From positions 29,872,104 through 29,936,103 of the forward strand of contig OU862917.1 of NCBI GenBank assembly GCA_917880885.1: DNA of 64,000 nucleotides, in the 5' to 3' direction. The stretch comes from Limnephilus marmoratus (lineage: Eukaryota; Arthropoda; Insecta; Trichoptera; Limnephilidae). Made by a program: the position numbers and the translations under genes. Position 1 is the stretch's first letter. The number at the start of each line of letters is the position of its first letter. Below the pieces are notes generated by a model that was not told the origin of the DNA, made no database searches, and saw nothing but the letters and a program-made list of their open reading frames with translations. Shown here piece by piece: positions 30,617 through 41,981 of this stretch.

Positions 30617-30965
30617 ACGTTTGGTGACTTAGCAGGGGTGCCCGGGTTCATGGGGTGAGGTTTTTCCAGGTTTTGGCGGTGGATACGCCTGCCCACCAGC
30701 TGCATGGCAGGCCGGATCGGAAGAAAGTGGTTGAGGAGGTCCCTTTGACTTCTCCAGCCGTACTCTCTCGGAACATCGCCTTGCACCGCAGTGGGAGGGA
30801 TGGATTCATACGTCCGTCACTCCTAGACCCCAGATTCCTACCCACCCTTCATACCCTTTACCTTTCCATAACTTTCTCATTCCTTTTCTAAAAAGACCCT
30901 CCATACAGCATCCCCAAAGATGATATAAGCCCTGAGGAGAATTATTTTTCTCAAAGCCTTCTGTG
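30617..30965 (-). repeat. Dispersed repeat family A, inverted copy
   Basis: On the plus strand: ACGTTTGGTGACTTAGCAGG, GGTGCCCGGGTTCATGGGGT, CTGCCCACCAGCTGCATGGC, CCAAAGATGATATAAGCCCT and TTCTGTGTTGAGC, the reverse order of the 29765 copy. The two copies face each other about 550 bp apart. The 65-78-codon frames in it are shadows. Confidence 0.75.
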
Positions 30966-31045
30966 TTGAGCTAATGAATTTATTAATTTATTTTTTAGCT
31001 AATAATTTTATTTAAGAAAAACATTTCTAGCACACTGAACTCGCA

Positions 31046-31115
31046 CCCATTACACACACATCCACACACATACACGCGCATACACACACATACAAACACT
31101 CACACACACCCCCTC
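31046..31115. repeat. (CA)n-rich microsatellite
   Basis: Interrupted CACACA/CATACA repeats. Confidence 0.85.
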
Positions 31116-31124
31116 CTTCAATAA

Positions 31125-31240
31125 TATAACTTTTTTTTTTTTTTTATTTATCTATAATAAAATATATTTACAATGGTTTTATTTGTATGCCTGTCTCACT
31201 AGGGTATACCTGTGTCGAGACTAACTTAATTTAGGTAAAA
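31125..31240 (-). repeat. LINE 3' end with CCTAGTGAG hairpin
   Basis: A plus-strand T run then TATTTATCTATAATAAAATA and ATGCCTGTCTCACTAGGGTA, continuing CCTGTGTCGAGAC. This is the reverse complement of the 3' terminus at 58861-58960. The minus strand folds GTCTC...GAGAC around ACAGGTATACCCTAGT. An unrelated plus-oriented A-rich tail (AAATAAAATAAATAAAAAAT) lies just beyond, at about 31365-31400. Confidence 0.65.
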
Positions 31241-31424
31241 TGTATAATTTATCATATAAAAACATAAGTAATAATAGCGACATGTCATTGGTACCAATTA
31301 TTGTGTTAAATTCTATAACTTTGTAATTATCTTCTACCATGTAATTATGTACTATTTGTTTCTGCAAAATAAAATAAATAAAAAATAAATAAAATAAAAT
31401 ATTGTAAAAAAAATAAATTATCTC

Positions 31425-31640
31425 AATTCTGAACGGTTCTCTTTCACAATGGCGATACTGGGAGTATCTTCGACTCAGAATTCTATTCTATTTTTTTTTT
31501 AGGTGACACCTTCCAAGAGCAGCCCTGACTATGACAATTGAACCACATATCCATTCTGATGGGCAACATTGTGAGGCGGGGTAAGATAAGACTGTAGGAA
31601 GTTATTTATTAATTCGGGTCTTGAAGAGGCCCAAAAAAAT
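31425..31640. repeat. Dispersed repeat family B, diverged copy
   Basis: TCAATTCTGAACGGTTCTCT, GGCGATACTGGGAGTATCTT, GACTATG and TTGTGAGGCGGGG follow family-B blocks in rearranged order. Confidence 0.55.
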
Positions 31641-32799
31641 ATGCCGGTAAACATTATTTGCTTCTCCGGGGATATTTTTTACTCTCAGGTACTTGCCTTG
31701 TTGAAATTCAACTTAATATGTTAAAAATAGACCTAATTATTCTGTTGAACTCTTTTCTTTTCCGAGAATTTTTTTGAAATTTTCTGTTTCTGTGATCACG
31801 GCGTATACCTTCATACCTGTCAAAATTCATTTGCTCAACATGATCTGTTAAACATGATTATAAAACACACACCCATCTGAAATGATGACATAGGTAAATG
31901 GTGAAACTTCATACTTACGTAGTTGAATTGACGTGCTTCATATTTAACACATTTCAGCTAATGGGGATAAAATTGTAACAGGCATACAAATAATGTGTAC
32001 CTACGCTAATTCGGTTTTTCATGATCCATGACCTCTAAAAAATGGTTTGGTATTATTAATTTAATGGATGTGAGCGAATAATTTATACATTTTACTTAAG
32101 CATTATTACATAATTCATAATTATATATTCAGCATTGTACAAATATATCCATTATTCATATTTAATGCAGGATGACGTCTCGTACTTACTTTCATTTTAT
32201 TTATTTATTTATTGCTTCTTCACAATTTAAATAAATAATTTTTTTAGCTTGTAATTATTAAACCCACTAGGGTTCGCCTCTATCGGAGTAAATAATTTCA
32301 CCAATTTTTAAAAGTAATAGACATAAATGTCGGTCATTAGTCATTACCAAACCGTTAAGTACAAGCAAAATAATTTAATTTAAAAATGGCAATGAAAAAA
32401 GAAGGAAATTTGTAGAAAAATAATATATGAATTAATAACCATTTTCAACAATAGAGAAAATTAAAAAATATAGTCGTGTGTCCTTATGGTTTATAAAAAT
32501 TTAAGTTAAAAGTAAATTAATGAAAAAACAAAGGTTTATAAGCTATTACATTTTGAAAAATAATATTAAAGTGAGTAAGTATAATTTCGAAATAAATATG
32601 AAAGAAACCTTTTTGATCAGAATTGAGAGAGTACAGCATAACATGCCATTAAGTGCCATAAATTTAAATTTTTAACCTCACTTTAAACAATTTTATAAAG
32701 TTCGCAAAATAATATAAGTATCGAAAGATAATATTGTTACAATAATATTTCTCACAGAATGGGCCTCCACTAAGCTGTAGGAACTAGTGCATTATAACA
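31641..32799. other. Unassigned AT-rich sequence with LINE 3' relic
   Basis: About 32200-32300 contains (ATTT)n followed by AAACCCACTAGGGTTCGCCT, which on the minus strand is the AACCC-TAGT-GGGTT type of 3' hairpin plus tail. Elsewhere nothing is recognised. Confidence 0.45.
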
Positions 32800-33285
32800 T
32801 TATAACCTTTATACCGGCGAACTATGGTCAAGATACTCACAAGGCGTCATGAACACACTTCGAGTACAATACAATAACGCATATAGGGCGCTATTCGGAC
32901 TACCTTGGCGATGCAGTGCCTCGCAGATGTTCGCAGAAGGAAGGGTACATGGGTTCGCCGCTTTGATGCGCCACAGAATAGCCGGGGTGAGACAGCGCTA
33001 CCAAAGATCGGAGAACACTCTCGTCCAGGCCGTGGTCCAGTGGCAAGGCGCGCCTCTTCACCAAACATGGAGAATTCATCTGAAGCCCCCGTAGTAGATA
33101 TACGAGTACTTAAAATGTGTATATATATTTTCTTTGTAAATCTTTTTTATATTATTTTATTTTTTCTGTTTCATAGTATGTAAATCCATTTTATGTAATT
33201 TATACTTTTATATGGCTGACAGAGTATTGCACCCACCGCTCTGTTCGGCTGAAATAAATAACTTATTATTATTATTATTATTATA
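32800..33285 (+). pseudogene. RT C-terminal fragment of a second LINE lineage, (TTA)n tail
   Basis: Translates to TGELWSRYSQGVMNTLRVQY, NNAYRALFGLPWRCSASQMF and AEGRVHGFAALMRH, the thumb/C-terminal region of a LINE RT distinct from the Jockey/CR1-group fragments. A frameshift follows near RH: a second frame continues to TWRIHLKPP then a stop at 33092-33094. The 3' untranslated region contains GCTGACAGAGTATTGCACCC and CGGCTGAAATAAATAACTTA, ending in (TTA)7-8. The RT core is missing. Confidence 0.75.
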
Positions 33286-33459
33286 ACGTAAATATGTAGA
33301 GTGACCATGTGTTGAAATTAGTAATTTAAGAAAAAAAATCATTGCCTTTAATATTTAACCTGGTATTTCCATGATCGGTATCCATTTTGAATGCTGCAAA
33401 TATGCTATTAATTTAGAAAATTAATAAGTTAAATTAATAATAATGTTTAAATCTACTAT

Positions 33460-34830
33460 TTTTACCTCTACTAACGTACTCATTTGGCATAATTAAATGG
33501 TCCAATACAGATTTAGATAGTTTAGAACGATTAATTAGAACTACGTTAACAAAATTTAATTACCATCATCCAAATTCAGCTATAGAACGAATTAATTTAC
33601 CTAGAAATTTAGGAGGTAGAGGTGTAGTCAAAATAACATCTTTGAAACACAATCAGGTAGAAATGCTTAGAAATTTTTTCCATAGGAAAGCTAATAGCTC
33701 AGAAATGCACAAAATAATTTGCAAGGCAGATAGAAATATTACACCTTTAAATTTATATGACGAGAATGCCAACATTCTTATAAATACTAACCAGGAATTA
33801 TTAGATTCCTGGTCAAATAAAATTATTCACGCAAAACACTTCAATTATCTCAACCAAACGTATGTTGACAAACTTTCGTCAAACAAATGGTTGAGTATTG
33901 GAGAGTTGAGCGCAGAAATAGAAGGATTTATGCTTGCCATTCAAGATAGAGTCATTAATACTAAAAATTATAGAAAGCATATAATCAAAGATATAAATCA
34001 AATTGATGATTAATGTAGAAAATGTTTGGCTTTTCCCGAAACTATAGAACATATTATATCGGGATGTTCTATATTAGCGCCTTCCGAGTATACATTTAGG
34101 CACAATCAGGTTTTAAAAATAATTCACCAAAGTTTGGTAATTAAACATAACTTGATTGATTGCCGTAAATATTATGAATATGAACCATATTATGAATATG
34201 AACCAAATTCATTTATAGAAAATGAATTTTATAAAATATATTATGATAAAACTATACTAACAGACAGAACAATTAGTCATAATAGACCTGATATAGTTTT
34301 ACATGACAAAATTAAAAAAATAACTTATATCATTGATGTAGCTATTCCAAATTCCTGTAATATTCAAAAAACTGTTTCTGAAAAAATTAGAAAATACACA
34401 GATTTAGGAAATGAGATTAAAAGAATTTGGCATTCTCGGACTATAAAAATATTACCATTTGTTATTTCGGCCACTGGCATAATACCTAGGAATCTGATTC
34501 AAAATTTAAGCATATTAGATTTGTCAAAGAATTTGTATATAAAAATGCAAAAAGCAGTAATTTTAAATACATGTAGGATTACAAAAGATTTTTTAAATAT
34601 TTATATTGAGGGATCAGTAGGATTTATAGGTTCAATTAGAAATGCCACAGAGCCGAACCCTCTGATATGAAAATATCTGGAGTCGGTGAATTATATTCCC
34701 ATTTGGTCTCTAGTAGGTTGACATGTTGTTTTTGTATTGTTTTGTATTTATAATACTTATATAGTGCAATTGCATAACGTGGATTCACTAGATGATCATT
34801 TGGGGAAGTGTATGAAAGGGTTTAGTTTTT
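33460..34830 (+). pseudogene. C-terminal third of an RLE-type non-LTR retrotransposon (R2/R4/Dong-like)
   Basis: Reads LLTYSFGIIKWSNTDLDSLE, RLIRTTLTKFNYHHPNSA, RINLPRNLGGRGV, then (past a TAA at 34011-34013) CRKCLAFPETIEHIISGC and RHNQVLKIIHQSL. A zinc-knuckle-like C-x2-C-x7-H-x4-C arrangement is followed by NRPDIVLHDKIKKITYIIDV and AIPNSCNIQKTVSEKI, which fit the RPD...D core of the restriction-like endonuclease downstream of the RT in R2/R4/Dong-type elements. The frame closes at 34670. A single nonsense codon, in frame, separates the two parts; otherwise the 1.2-kb reading is intact. The RT core and N-terminus are absent. These elements often insert at fixed sites; no rDNA or tandem target is visible nearby. 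Confidence 0.8.
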
Positions 34831-34849
34831 CCTTCTTTTTTTTTTTTTT

Positions 34850-35300
34850 TTTTGGGGGGAAAATTTAACCCGGACATTTAAATCTGGTGCATATGTTAAT
34901 GGTACATTAATAATAAATAATTAATCTACTATTAATTTAGAAATGACAAAAAAGAAAAAAATTAATTGGCAATCGTCGGCTAACACAAATAATTTAACAA
35001 TCTTTTTAAAAATGCTCAAGAAATTAGAAGACTTAATAATATGTCCTGGAAGGCTATTAAATAATAATGGAGCCTGATAAAAGTATTTTATTTGACTAAA
35101 ATAGATTTAGTTTGAATTGTCACAAAGTTCAGACTAGAGCTAATTCTAGTAGTACGAATTTGCTGAGTGCTTTCTGCAATAGTAATATTATTAAAAAAAA
35201 TCTACAAAGCGATTGTGTAATATATAGCTGTTTAACATTCATGACATTATATTTCTTATAGAGTAAATGAATTGGATATCAAAATTTTTTCTTGAACATA
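34850..35300 (-). pseudogene. Decayed LINE C-terminus
   Basis: The minus strand reads AESTQQIRTTRISSSLNFVT then, after a frameshift, YFYQAPLLFNSLPGHIIKSS and FLSIFKKIVKLF. The LFNSLP-x-IK...FK pattern is the usual end of Jockey/CR1-group ORF2 proteins. Only about 130 codons survive, with at least one frameshift and stop. The plus-strand T tract at 34832-34853 is probably its A tail. Confidence 0.6.
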
Positions 35301-35429
35301 ATTTTAAGAATCAGTTTTTGGGCAATGTTGAGTAGTTCTATTAATGTGTATCAAGTTTCATTTGTAGAACTTCGCTTTAATTTTTATTTCTTTTGTATAT
35401 TCAATAATACTATTATGTGACCACGACCA

Positions 35430-35797
35430 CGTGTAGTGTATTTTAAGACCCCCCTCCCCCTACAACTTTCACGTAGTAATTCATAAATATGGTTTTGAAT
35501 CATTTCTTGATAGCTAAAAGTAAAAAAAAAATATTTGGCTTATATTTGTCTTTATTAATACAGCGCTTGCTGCGTGGCGGCAAGAGTGCATGCATACCTA
35601 TAATTTCAAGTGGAAAAAGTATTATCAAGATAAACTTAAGTAAAAATGTATTGTAACTAGAACTTAATTTAGATTTCTAGATTGACAACGTGATAACAAC
35701 CTAAGCCCCCCCGCCCCTCATTGTGACCAATCGTGATATTTTGAAGATCCCCTATCCCCCCTGAACGGGTCACGTAGTATGGGTAAGTTCCCTAAAT
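35430..35797. mobile_element. C-tract MITE related to 19321-19461, one clear end
   Basis: The right end reads GGGTCACGTAGTATGGGTAA then GTTCCCTA, equivalent to the inverted left end of the 19.3-kb MITE. It is preceded by CATTGTGACCAATCGTGATA and TTTTGAAGATCCCC, also shared. A second C-rich block (GACCCCCCTCCCCC) at about 35448 may mark the left half. The left terminus is not defined. Confidence 0.5.
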
Positions 35798-35834
35798 ATT
35801 TTTTGTATGTGAACGAACTCCTACCTACAAACCG

Positions 35835-35960
35835 TATATACTTTTTATCACACGGTTGGGCGACATTGTGAAAGAGGTCATGGAAGGACTATGGAAAAAT
35901 TTATGAATCTGGGCCTTGAAACAACCTATTCTCATACTGCCGACATCGACTGTGAATATC
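35835..35960. repeat. Dispersed repeat family B, weak copy
   Basis: TTGGGCGACATTGTGAAAGA, GAATCTGGGCCTTGAA and CTGCCGACATCGACTGTGAA recall the 31500-31640 copy. Boundaries uncertain. Confidence 0.4.
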
Positions 35961-36080
35961 AGGTGTTCCGTTCTTGCCCGCCGAGTTCCTTGTGAGTACG
36001 CTGGGTAGCAATGCTACTGGTTCCTCCCAGCAGCCTCCATTGTAATATCTGTGAAACATACCTACGTGTCATCTATGTAT

Positions 36081-37977
36081 TTGGGGTAATAATTAATCAA
36101 TCAAGAACTTATAATCTATGTATCAGAAAAACAGCTTTTATTCGCACTCGTGCAAGCAGGTTAATCGAGTATTTTGGAGCTCCAAATTAATTCCAACTTT
36201 ACACAGTACATGGGTTACATGATTATTTCGTTTCATATGGCAACTTTTCAAGCGAAATCCAATCCTCTTTTTAATGTCGAAAGTCCAGTTGATTAGTCAG
36301 ATATCTCCGAAAAATCGAAATTTGACTTGAGAACGCAGTTTAAAAGTATACTCTCCATCTGGTTCAATCAAAGACATTGAAATACAAGAGATGTGCTATC
36401 CGTAGTTTTTACTGGGTTGGACTGTGCTTCCTGGTATCTCCGATATTGTTAACCAATTAACGAATAAATTAAATGAACGAATAATTAACGAATAAACTAA
36501 ACGATCGTTAAACTAAATTCCTTACGTATTCAAACTACATACCATATTGTTAACCAATAATACTGCAAACCTTCCAAAAATCAACTAAAAATCGACATCA
36601 TAGCATATATCTTTTGGATTTCAATATCTTCCAAATCAAGTTTAATGCGGAAAAACTTGTAGCCAATTAAAAAAAAATGTTGGAAAAAAACGATGGGTCA
36701 CAAAAATATCATACTAATGTACGGGATCGTTAAGCCTCCGGTGTTATTTTGTAGCATATTTAATATTATGTAAAACACTGACACTGAATATCATTTGATT
36801 TATGGCTATGGCATTCGAATATTGTTTCCTTATTATATTAAAACTTAGTACCTATTTAGAGATGTCTGACTGATCAACTGAATGATTGCCATAAAAAAGG
36901 AGGATTTGATGTCGTTTGAATAGCTGCCATATGAAATGAAATAACTATGTAACCCATATACCGTGTAAAGTTAAAAAACTTTAAACTTTTACAAAAAACT
37001 TACTTTCACACCTCATATCGACAATATCATTTCTAGATCTATGAAAATGCTAGGATTTATCAAACGAAACAGTAAACATTTTAAAAATCCCACATCAAAA
37101 ATAACGCTGTACAATTCCATTACCCGCAACGTGTTGGAGTACGCAAGTGCTGTATGGAGTCTAACCTACAAAGTTCATATTCAGCGAATAGAGCAGGTTC
37201 AAAAACATTTTATGTACCACCTGGCGTATTCCGATAGGCGAGTTCGATCACTTCCTCACTACACTGATAGACTAAAATTCTACAATGTACGCACCCTTGA
37301 ACAGAGAAGACTAAATACAGATCTAAACTTTCTATTCAAAATTGTAAATGGTTTAATAAACTGTCCTTTTCTACTTCATCAAATCAGGTTCAATGTTCCT
37401 AGAATTGGTTCACGACTGGTAAATTATGTTCCGTTAAATATTAAAAAATATCGAACTAAGCTGGGGTATGACTCAGCTTTATCGAGAATGTGCCGTAATT
37501 TCAATGAGGCTTATAAAAAACATTCGATTAATTTGACAATGTCAACATTGGCCAACTTCAAATCAAATCTTAACAAGCTTTAAAGCTCCCTATTACGTTG
37601 TTCTATAAACTTATGAACCTATAAACTCATTGTTCTAAAAACTTGTTCCTTGTAAAACTTGTTAATTATTATTTTGTAATGTATAGTATGTGTTTGTGTG
37701 AATGAATGTAATGTATATGTAAGTATTATATTATCAATGCTGTGTTTGTCTTTAATTAGTGATAACATCAACCATGTTCAGTGTAATTGTATCTGTGAAA
37801 GCTTTGATGTAAATCACTGTTGACAAACCTAATAAAAATAAAAAAAAAAATAAATAAAAAAGTTGGAGTTAGTTTGGAGCCCCAAAAGACTCGATTAACC
37901 GGCTTGTATGAGTGCGAACAGGCTGTTCATCTAATAAATATTTTATCAGTTCTCGATTGATTGATTCTTACCCCAGT
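36081..37977. mobile_element. Long-TIR DNA element split by a LINE fragment
   Basis: About 160-bp imperfect inverted arms. On the left are TTGGGGTAATAATTAATCAA, TTATTCGCACTCGTGCAAGC, AGGTTAATCGAGTATTTTGG and ATGGGTTACATGATTATTTC. The right arm carries their inverse, but it is cut in two: 36925-36972, then a LINE, then 37859-37977. The interior includes repeat D (36380-36640). No transposase frame; superfamily unknown. Its target-site duplication is not clear. Confidence 0.75.
36973..37858 (+). pseudogene. LINE ORF2 C-terminus inserted in a TIR arm
   Basis: Reads NFYKKLTFTPHIDNIISRSM, KMLGFIKRNSKHFKN, RNVLEYASAVWSLTYKVHIQ, YHLAYSDRRVRSLPHYTDRL, TLEQRRLNTDLNFLFKIVNG and ends at a proper stop at 37583, with no internal break. 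A 270-bp 3' untranslated region ends in an A-rich tail. A 6-bp duplication AAAGTT (36967-36972 and 37859-37864) flanks it, and removing insert plus one copy restores the TIR arm. It is a classic 5'-truncated insertion, Jockey/CR1 group. Confidence 0.88.
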
Positions 37978-38417
37978 TGCACAGATTACACAAAATCTCA
38001 TACACAAATGTTTCACAGATATTCGTGTGTATTGTTTATTGCAAAATTACATTATTAACAACGGCTATATTATGTGAATGCGTGGTTATCAATTGAATGA
38101 ACGGACCCATCAGCAAATGAAAGTAACAGTTGTCGTTGAAGAGATGTCTAAACTCGATTGCTCCCAGACTGCGCAGTAGTCACGTTGCTCGAGTCGAGGA
38201 CAACAGGTGGTCAAGAAGATTAATAGAGTCGTGACCTAAAACAGGTGGCAGAAATTCAGTAGATCTGCTGGTCAGACAAGCAGAAGCCTGTGTAATTATA
38301 CATATAAATAATTTACTTAACTCTTACATGATTTTTTTATATCATTCAGTACTTACCCACTTTCCTGTTAACCGTCACCATTGAATATAGTATTAAAAAA
38401 GGTATATTGTCACCAGT
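37978..38417. other. Unassigned sequence
   Basis: About 38140-38290 is GC-richer and could be further LINE sequence, but no confident motif is present. Confidence 0.4.
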
Positions 38418-39200
38418 AAAAATATTATAAAGATTTTAGGAGTAGTCATTAAACCCAAGCATATATTTTCAGACCATATTTTACAGTTGATAACATCATG
38501 CTACAAGCTTATAGGGTTTGTCATAAGATCATGCAAACAGTTTTCAAATCCGATGGCTCTGTATAATTGCATTATAAGGTCTAAAATTGAATACGCCTCT
38601 GCAGTATGGTCCCCATACCAGAAAAAATACATTGATAAATTAGAACAGATTTAAAAAAAAGCTTCTTAGATACCTATATATGAGAAACCATGGAGAGTAC
38701 CTGCGATTCATGCATCATGAATATCTGCTCGCCAAAACAGCCGTCATCCGTCCGTTTAGGCAGCTGCGGAATTATAATGAACCTTACGGCAGAGAAGGGG
38801 TCGCATAACTTTTTGTATTTACTTTGAGCTTCGAGCACATCATTTGCTCTTTGGGGCGGGTCTGTACAGGATTGTATGGAGAGCGATATTAGGCGCGCGA
38901 TGATCTTTTATCTTTTATAGCTCTGTGTGACACCCGTCTAATGATTCAATTGATATCCCATGACTCCTGGAGTGCTAGAAGTTGTTCGTACCGAACAACT
39001 ACAGCCAGGGACGGTACCATGATCTCGTATATATCTCACATAGCAGAACGGACGTACTGGCTCGGCATGTATGGCGCTGATAAATAACGCTTCTAAAACT
39101 GTCGACATCTTTAACAGTAGCCTCGAAGAATTCAAGAGGCAATTAAATGCCACACATTACCCGCTACAACATGTACATCATGTTACTATTTACCTTTTTA
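38418..39200 (+). pseudogene. Decayed LINE ORF2 C-terminus
   Basis: Reads IIKILGVVIKPKHIFSDHIL, CYKLIGFVIRSCKQFSNPMA, RSKIEYASAVWSPYQKKYID and KLEQI then TAA. Past a frameshift come RYLYMRNHGEYLRFMHHEYL and, after heavily degraded sequence, FNSSLEEFKRQLNA near 39108-39150. Closest in the window to 764-1549, where it shows what the sequence was before the hairpin formed. Multiple stops and shifts; dead. Confidence 0.8.
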
Positions 39201-39616
39201 TTTAAAAAAAATTATTCATACCTAAATGTGTCGAGTCATGGAAAATGTAAATGGACACACAGTTTGTGATACAAAAAAAAACTCCTTCCCTACACTTCTC
39301 ATCAGCCCTCACAGCATACCACAATATTTTAAGAAACCCTGTACATGTAGTACAAGCGGAAAACTGGAAAATCTACACAACATTTGGAATTGATTTCAGT
39401 CCAACTGGTTTCATGCAGTTGTTTGTTCTCTTGTGCGGTGTACACGTAAAGAATTCGTCTATGTTTTTTGTATTACGGCTTCAAAGGTTGTGTCACAATT
39501 TATAAAAAAATATTGTCATTTCTTAATAGACCTCTTATTACGTTCATTACTACGAGCGTAGTATTATTTCCACTGCATTAATACCGCTGCATTATTTGGT
39601 GCATTTTTTTTTAAAT
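39201..39616. other. Unassigned sequence
   Basis: A plus frame of 84 codons (39251-39505) has no recognisable domain. Nothing else seen. Confidence 0.4.
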
Positions 39617-39925
39617 TAGCTCCACACAGGAGGCCCTAAGGAAAAAAAATCTCTCAGGGTCTATGTCATCTTTGGGGAAGGTGATTGGAGGGTCTTTTTA
39701 AGGAAAGAAAGGAGAGGAAGTTCTGGGAAAGAAAACAAATGAGGGATGGGTAGGAATCTGGGGTTCAGTGTGTCCAGGACATCCGTCGCGAAAACCTAGA
39801 CAAATCTTCCATCCTATGAACCCGGGCACCACTGCAAAGTCACCAAACGTAGCCAACCACTTGGGGTGACCTATAGCAGAGGCGTTGGTTATTCAATAAA
39901 TGTTACCCATTCCCGCCTCCTAATT
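39617..39925 (+). repeat. Dispersed repeat family A copy
   Basis: CACACAGGAGGCCCTAAGGA, TCTATGTCATCTTTGGGGAA, GGAGGGTCTTTTTAAGGAAA, GAACCCGGGCACCACTGCAA, GGGGTGACCTATAGCAGAGG and CGTTGGTTATTCAATAAATG, in the same order as the 29765 copy. Confidence 0.75.
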
Positions 39926-40007
39926 TGTCATTAACATTTTTATCATTATCGTATGTATTAAAAATAAATAAATAAATATTTAGTTATGAAGTAGTAGAAG
40001 CATTATA

Positions 40008-40242
40008 GGGGGGGGGGGTATTTCACCATTCTCCTCATTGATTATACATACGGTAACGTACATTTTCGATTAATTATCAATGATTATTTATTTAAAAATT
40101 GTTTACTATTTGGTACCATGAATAAGCTATATTAAAATAAGTTAGCGGAATTCTTTTTACCTGTTTGCGAGTATTTATTTGTTTATTTATTTATATTCGC
40201 TATCGTATGGATAAGCTAACAGGAGGATGGTGAAATACCCCC
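40008..40242. mobile_element. PIF/Harbinger-like MITE, second member
   Basis: GGGTATTTCACCATTCTCCT and, inverted, GGGTATTTCACCATCCTCCT. The inner TATCCATACGATAGCG (inverted right side) parallels the 17390 element. The left end has an expanded G tract (11 G). Flanks are ATA and TAA, so the 3-bp duplication is imperfect. Confidence 0.85.
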
Positions 40243-41132
40243 TAACCAAGATTATAATAATGTCAATACACCTTTGTCTTTTTTTATATAATTTTACGAT
40301 TTTTGACATTTTTCAAAATAGTAAATAAAACATATTTTTATTGTGTATATTTTATTTTTAAAACATTAATTTAATGTTTAAGTAATAACTAACTGTTTAA
40401 GTAACTTATATTGTAATCATAATTGGTACTGTTAATATTACATATTTGTACGGAGACTTTAATATCTCTTATAAAACTAAAGTTAAAATAAAATTCATAA
40501 ATATTATATCTAATGATCATTCAATGGAATCATTCACAAAATCATTTTATTTTGGCGCCCTTTATCATTGTTAAGAATTATTATTTTTGAAACATAACTT
40601 TAATTTGTAAATGAAGCAGATACAAAATAGTCGGATAACAAATTAAAATGCTATAGCTACGCTCTTGGATGAAATCAAATCGATATACAAAATGCCAATT
40701 GATCAAAAAATCGTTCTACGGAAATTATACTTGTTACATGATTGGATACAAAAAAACTATCTTCTATACTCTGGATCCAAATCAAGTGACGTTTTACATC
40801 TGGAATTTTTCGGGAGATCGATTATTTAACGAACTATTAAAAAAATTGAGGTTGTCAAGTAAAAACTATTCACTCAGCAATTGAGGGTTCTGATCAAATA
40901 CTAGTTCTGGTTCTGATCTATCTAGAATAATGAGTAGGTACATTCATTCATCCATCACGTTATACATACATAGGTAAACACATAATATACATGTACAATA
41001 TGTGCACATACTACGTGCTACCTATGGGCATACATATATTACATAGACACATGACCAGTAATCGGTTGTTAACCCAGGTTTTGAAATCCTGCAAAATACA
41101 TGCAGAATTCATCACACCCCATATTTTCGTTC
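40243..41132. other. Unassigned; likely 3' region of the 41-kb gene
   Basis: The part nearest 41132 should hold the 3' untranslated region of the minus-strand gene, but no convincing close polyadenylation signal was found. A plus frame at 40669-40884 (71 codons) is unrecognised. Confidence 0.4.
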
Positions 41133-41981
41133 TTAACCATGTCCAGCGTAAAACCCGTGTCCTGCGCCCTGGCCTCCAAATCTGAGTCCTACTCCAAACC
41201 CTCCGACGATATCTCTATACCCGTTCCTGTCATCGTTGTAATGCTGGGCCAGTGCCACAGGGTGATCGTCAGTCTCCTTTTCATGACTTTCCTCAGACTC
41301 TGTATGGGGTGTGACCAAAACTGGCTTGACTGTATGACCTGTCACTATAACGTGACTTGCCACCGGTACAACGGGCACAAAATGCTCAGGAAAGTGAGCT
41401 ATGTGATCCTCTGTCTTTCTTACTGTGTGCGTGACCACCGGTATGCTCTTATCATCGTCTGTGATCAAGTGAGATAACTTTGAAGTAATTGAAGTCTTTG
41501 ACGCCGATGATGCGGAAGGGGTCAATCCGTGAAACACAGCTATCGCATGAGGAATCACAGATGCGTGTTGACTGATAGCTAAATGATCAGGTTTTCCATT
41601 TTGTTTAGATTGATCGTGTGTTTGTAGCAGCTCATGACTAACTAGGTTAATAGTGGATCCATGAGACACGAAAGGTCCTCTGTGTACCGCTTCAGACTTC
41701 ACAGCTGTTGAAGATATGGCCTGCTGCACTTGTAGAGGAAAGCTTGGGATCAGCTGGTTGACTGCGCCGTGGCTGGAATAGTCTGGTGAGAAGTGACGCC
41801 GGTGGAAGATGTCCGGGTTGCCGAAGGAGACATAGCCAATTCCTAGCGGCTGTGGGGATCTCTTGGCAGTGTGTCTTTCAGGGCCCCTCGCGTACTCTGT
41901 GTTGATCCCGAAAAGATTTTCAGCGTCCAGAGGTTTGGATAAGCACTCTGCAACGATGGTCAGTAATATTACTGACAAAAT
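41133..41981 (-). CDS. Last exon of a secreted His/Gly-rich protein gene (cuticle-like)
   Basis: The exon encodes 282 residues in one open frame. It is preceded on the minus strand by a textbook acceptor, TTCTTTATTTTCAG, at 41982-41995. The exon opens in phase 0 with ILSVILLTIVAECLSKP, the hydrophobic core of a signal peptide, and contains no methionine anywhere. The start codon must therefore lie in an unlocated upstream exon, as in many insect cuticle-protein genes whose tiny first exon encodes the first few residues. A dibasic KR (HTAKR-SPQP) near residue 40 is a likely propeptide cleavage site. The middle is hydrophilic and rich in His, Ser, Val and Thr, with VVTHTVRK, VPVVPVASHVIVTGHTVKPV and LVTPHTESEE. 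The end is Gly-rich (GGFGVGLRFGGQGAGHGFYA) and closes with TAA. No chitin-binding Rebers-Riddiford motif is visible. Codon use and composition (GC-richer than the surroundings) support a real gene. Likely an extracellular-matrix or cuticle component; the family is not recognised. Confidence 0.8.
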   Translation of the reverse strand: MLSVILLTIVAECLSKPLDAENLFGINTEYARGPERHTAKRSPQPLGIGYVSFGNPDIFHRRHFSPDYSSHGAVNQLIPSFPLQVQQAISSTAVKSEAVHRGPFVSHGSTINLVSHELLQTHDQSKQNGKPDHLAISQHASVIPHAIAVFHGLTPSASSASKTSITSKLSHLITDDDKSIPVVTHTVRKTEDHIAHFPEHFVPVVPVASHVIVTGHTVKPVLVTPHTESEESHEKETDDHPVALAQHYNDDRNGYRDIVGGFGVGLRFGGQGAGHGFYAGHG

